Source of the DNA: Candidatus Epilinea brevis
GTDB taxonomy: Bacteria > Chloroflexota > Anaerolineae > Epilineales > Epilineaceae
NCBI GenBank assembly: GCA_016710785.1
Contig: JADJUE010000008.1
Span: forward strand, 1 to 64,000
Direction: 5' to 3'
Length of the DNA: 64,000 bases
This document shows positions 63,930 to 64,000 of this stretch, piece by piece (positions within the stretch are counted from its first letter, which is position 1; each line of letters opens with the position of its first letter). A program made the position numbers and the translations under genes. Under the pieces are notes generated by a model. The model made no database searches. It was not told the DNA's origin and was given only the letters and a program-made list of their open reading frames with translations.

Positions 63930-64000
63930 ATGCCTGCCATCGTCTCCATCCATTCCTTCCGCGGCGGAACCGGCAAGTCCACCATCACGGCCAGCACCGC
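63930..64000 (+). CDS. ParA/MinD-family ATPase, N-terminal start (runs off the window)
   Basis: ATG 63930 opens MPAIVSIHSFRGGTGKSTIT, a strand followed by the deviant Walker A GGTGKST at residues 12-18, as in MinD/ParA and related partition or CpaE-like ATPases. CAGGAG lies about 10 bases before the ATG. Only 23 codons are in the window, so the subfamily cannot be told. It follows the PrsW-like gene at 26 bases. Confidence 0.85.
   Translation, partial: MPAIVSIHSFRGGTGKSTITAST

Overview
The window most resembles the chromosome of a filamentous or multicellular member of the Chloroflexota. The pointers are: a secreted propeller protein with a Pro/Thr-rich stalk and a C-terminal LWLPFLIRA motif of the kind common in that phylum, a SARP-type regulator, GAF/cyclase sensors, reg_prop-type propellers and a giant DUF11 surface protein. 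This is a judgement from gene content, not a computed placement.

Bases 1-32,860 hold one unusual locus. On the + strand lie the 3' part of an EccC/FtsK-like ATPase and a large tubulin-superfamily protein (copy 1). Converging on them from the right, all on the - strand and closely packed, are in transcription order: a 127-aa protein, a vWA-membrane-Hsp70 fusion, a signal-peptide/membrane/coiled-coil protein, a CAP-domain protein, a 1.2-kilo-residue helical protein, a secreted vWA membrane protein, a second tubulin-like protein (copy 2), two vWA/tubulin-like fusions, a WXG100 protein, a coiled-coil protein with a PD-(D/E)XK-like nuclease end, and a 71-aa helical protein. Together this looks like a type VII-secretion-related, cytoskeleton-coupled envelope machine. 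I regard it as the candidate undescribed system of the window.

Bases 33-42 kb hold a gene-poor spacer, a SARP regulator split by an in-frame TGA and followed by six 22-bp palindromic repeats, small secreted and membrane proteins, a VapBC-type toxin-antitoxin pair, mscL, and an SGNH-hydrolase/alpha-beta-hydrolase gene. Bases 42-53 kb hold two surface proteins: the propeller protein and an ~2,690-residue beta-helix/DUF11/CHRD/P-domain protein.

Bases 53-64 kb hold an ABC exporter half-transporter, a selenocysteine tRNA (selC), a TlpA-like lipoprotein, a SurA-like protein, a Phd/PIN pair, a cyclase remnant, a DUF6883-DUF4926-like pair, a GAF-GAF-PAS-cyclase with a coiled-coil partner, a lipoprotein, a PrsW-like protease and the start of a ParA/MinD ATPase.

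At least nine genes appear split by single-base frameshifts, spread over both halves of the window and often in G/C runs. Uncorrected sequencing indels are the simplest explanation, so each broken gene is listed as its two reading-frame parts and described as one product. By eye the left ~33 kb is clearly less GC-rich than the right part.
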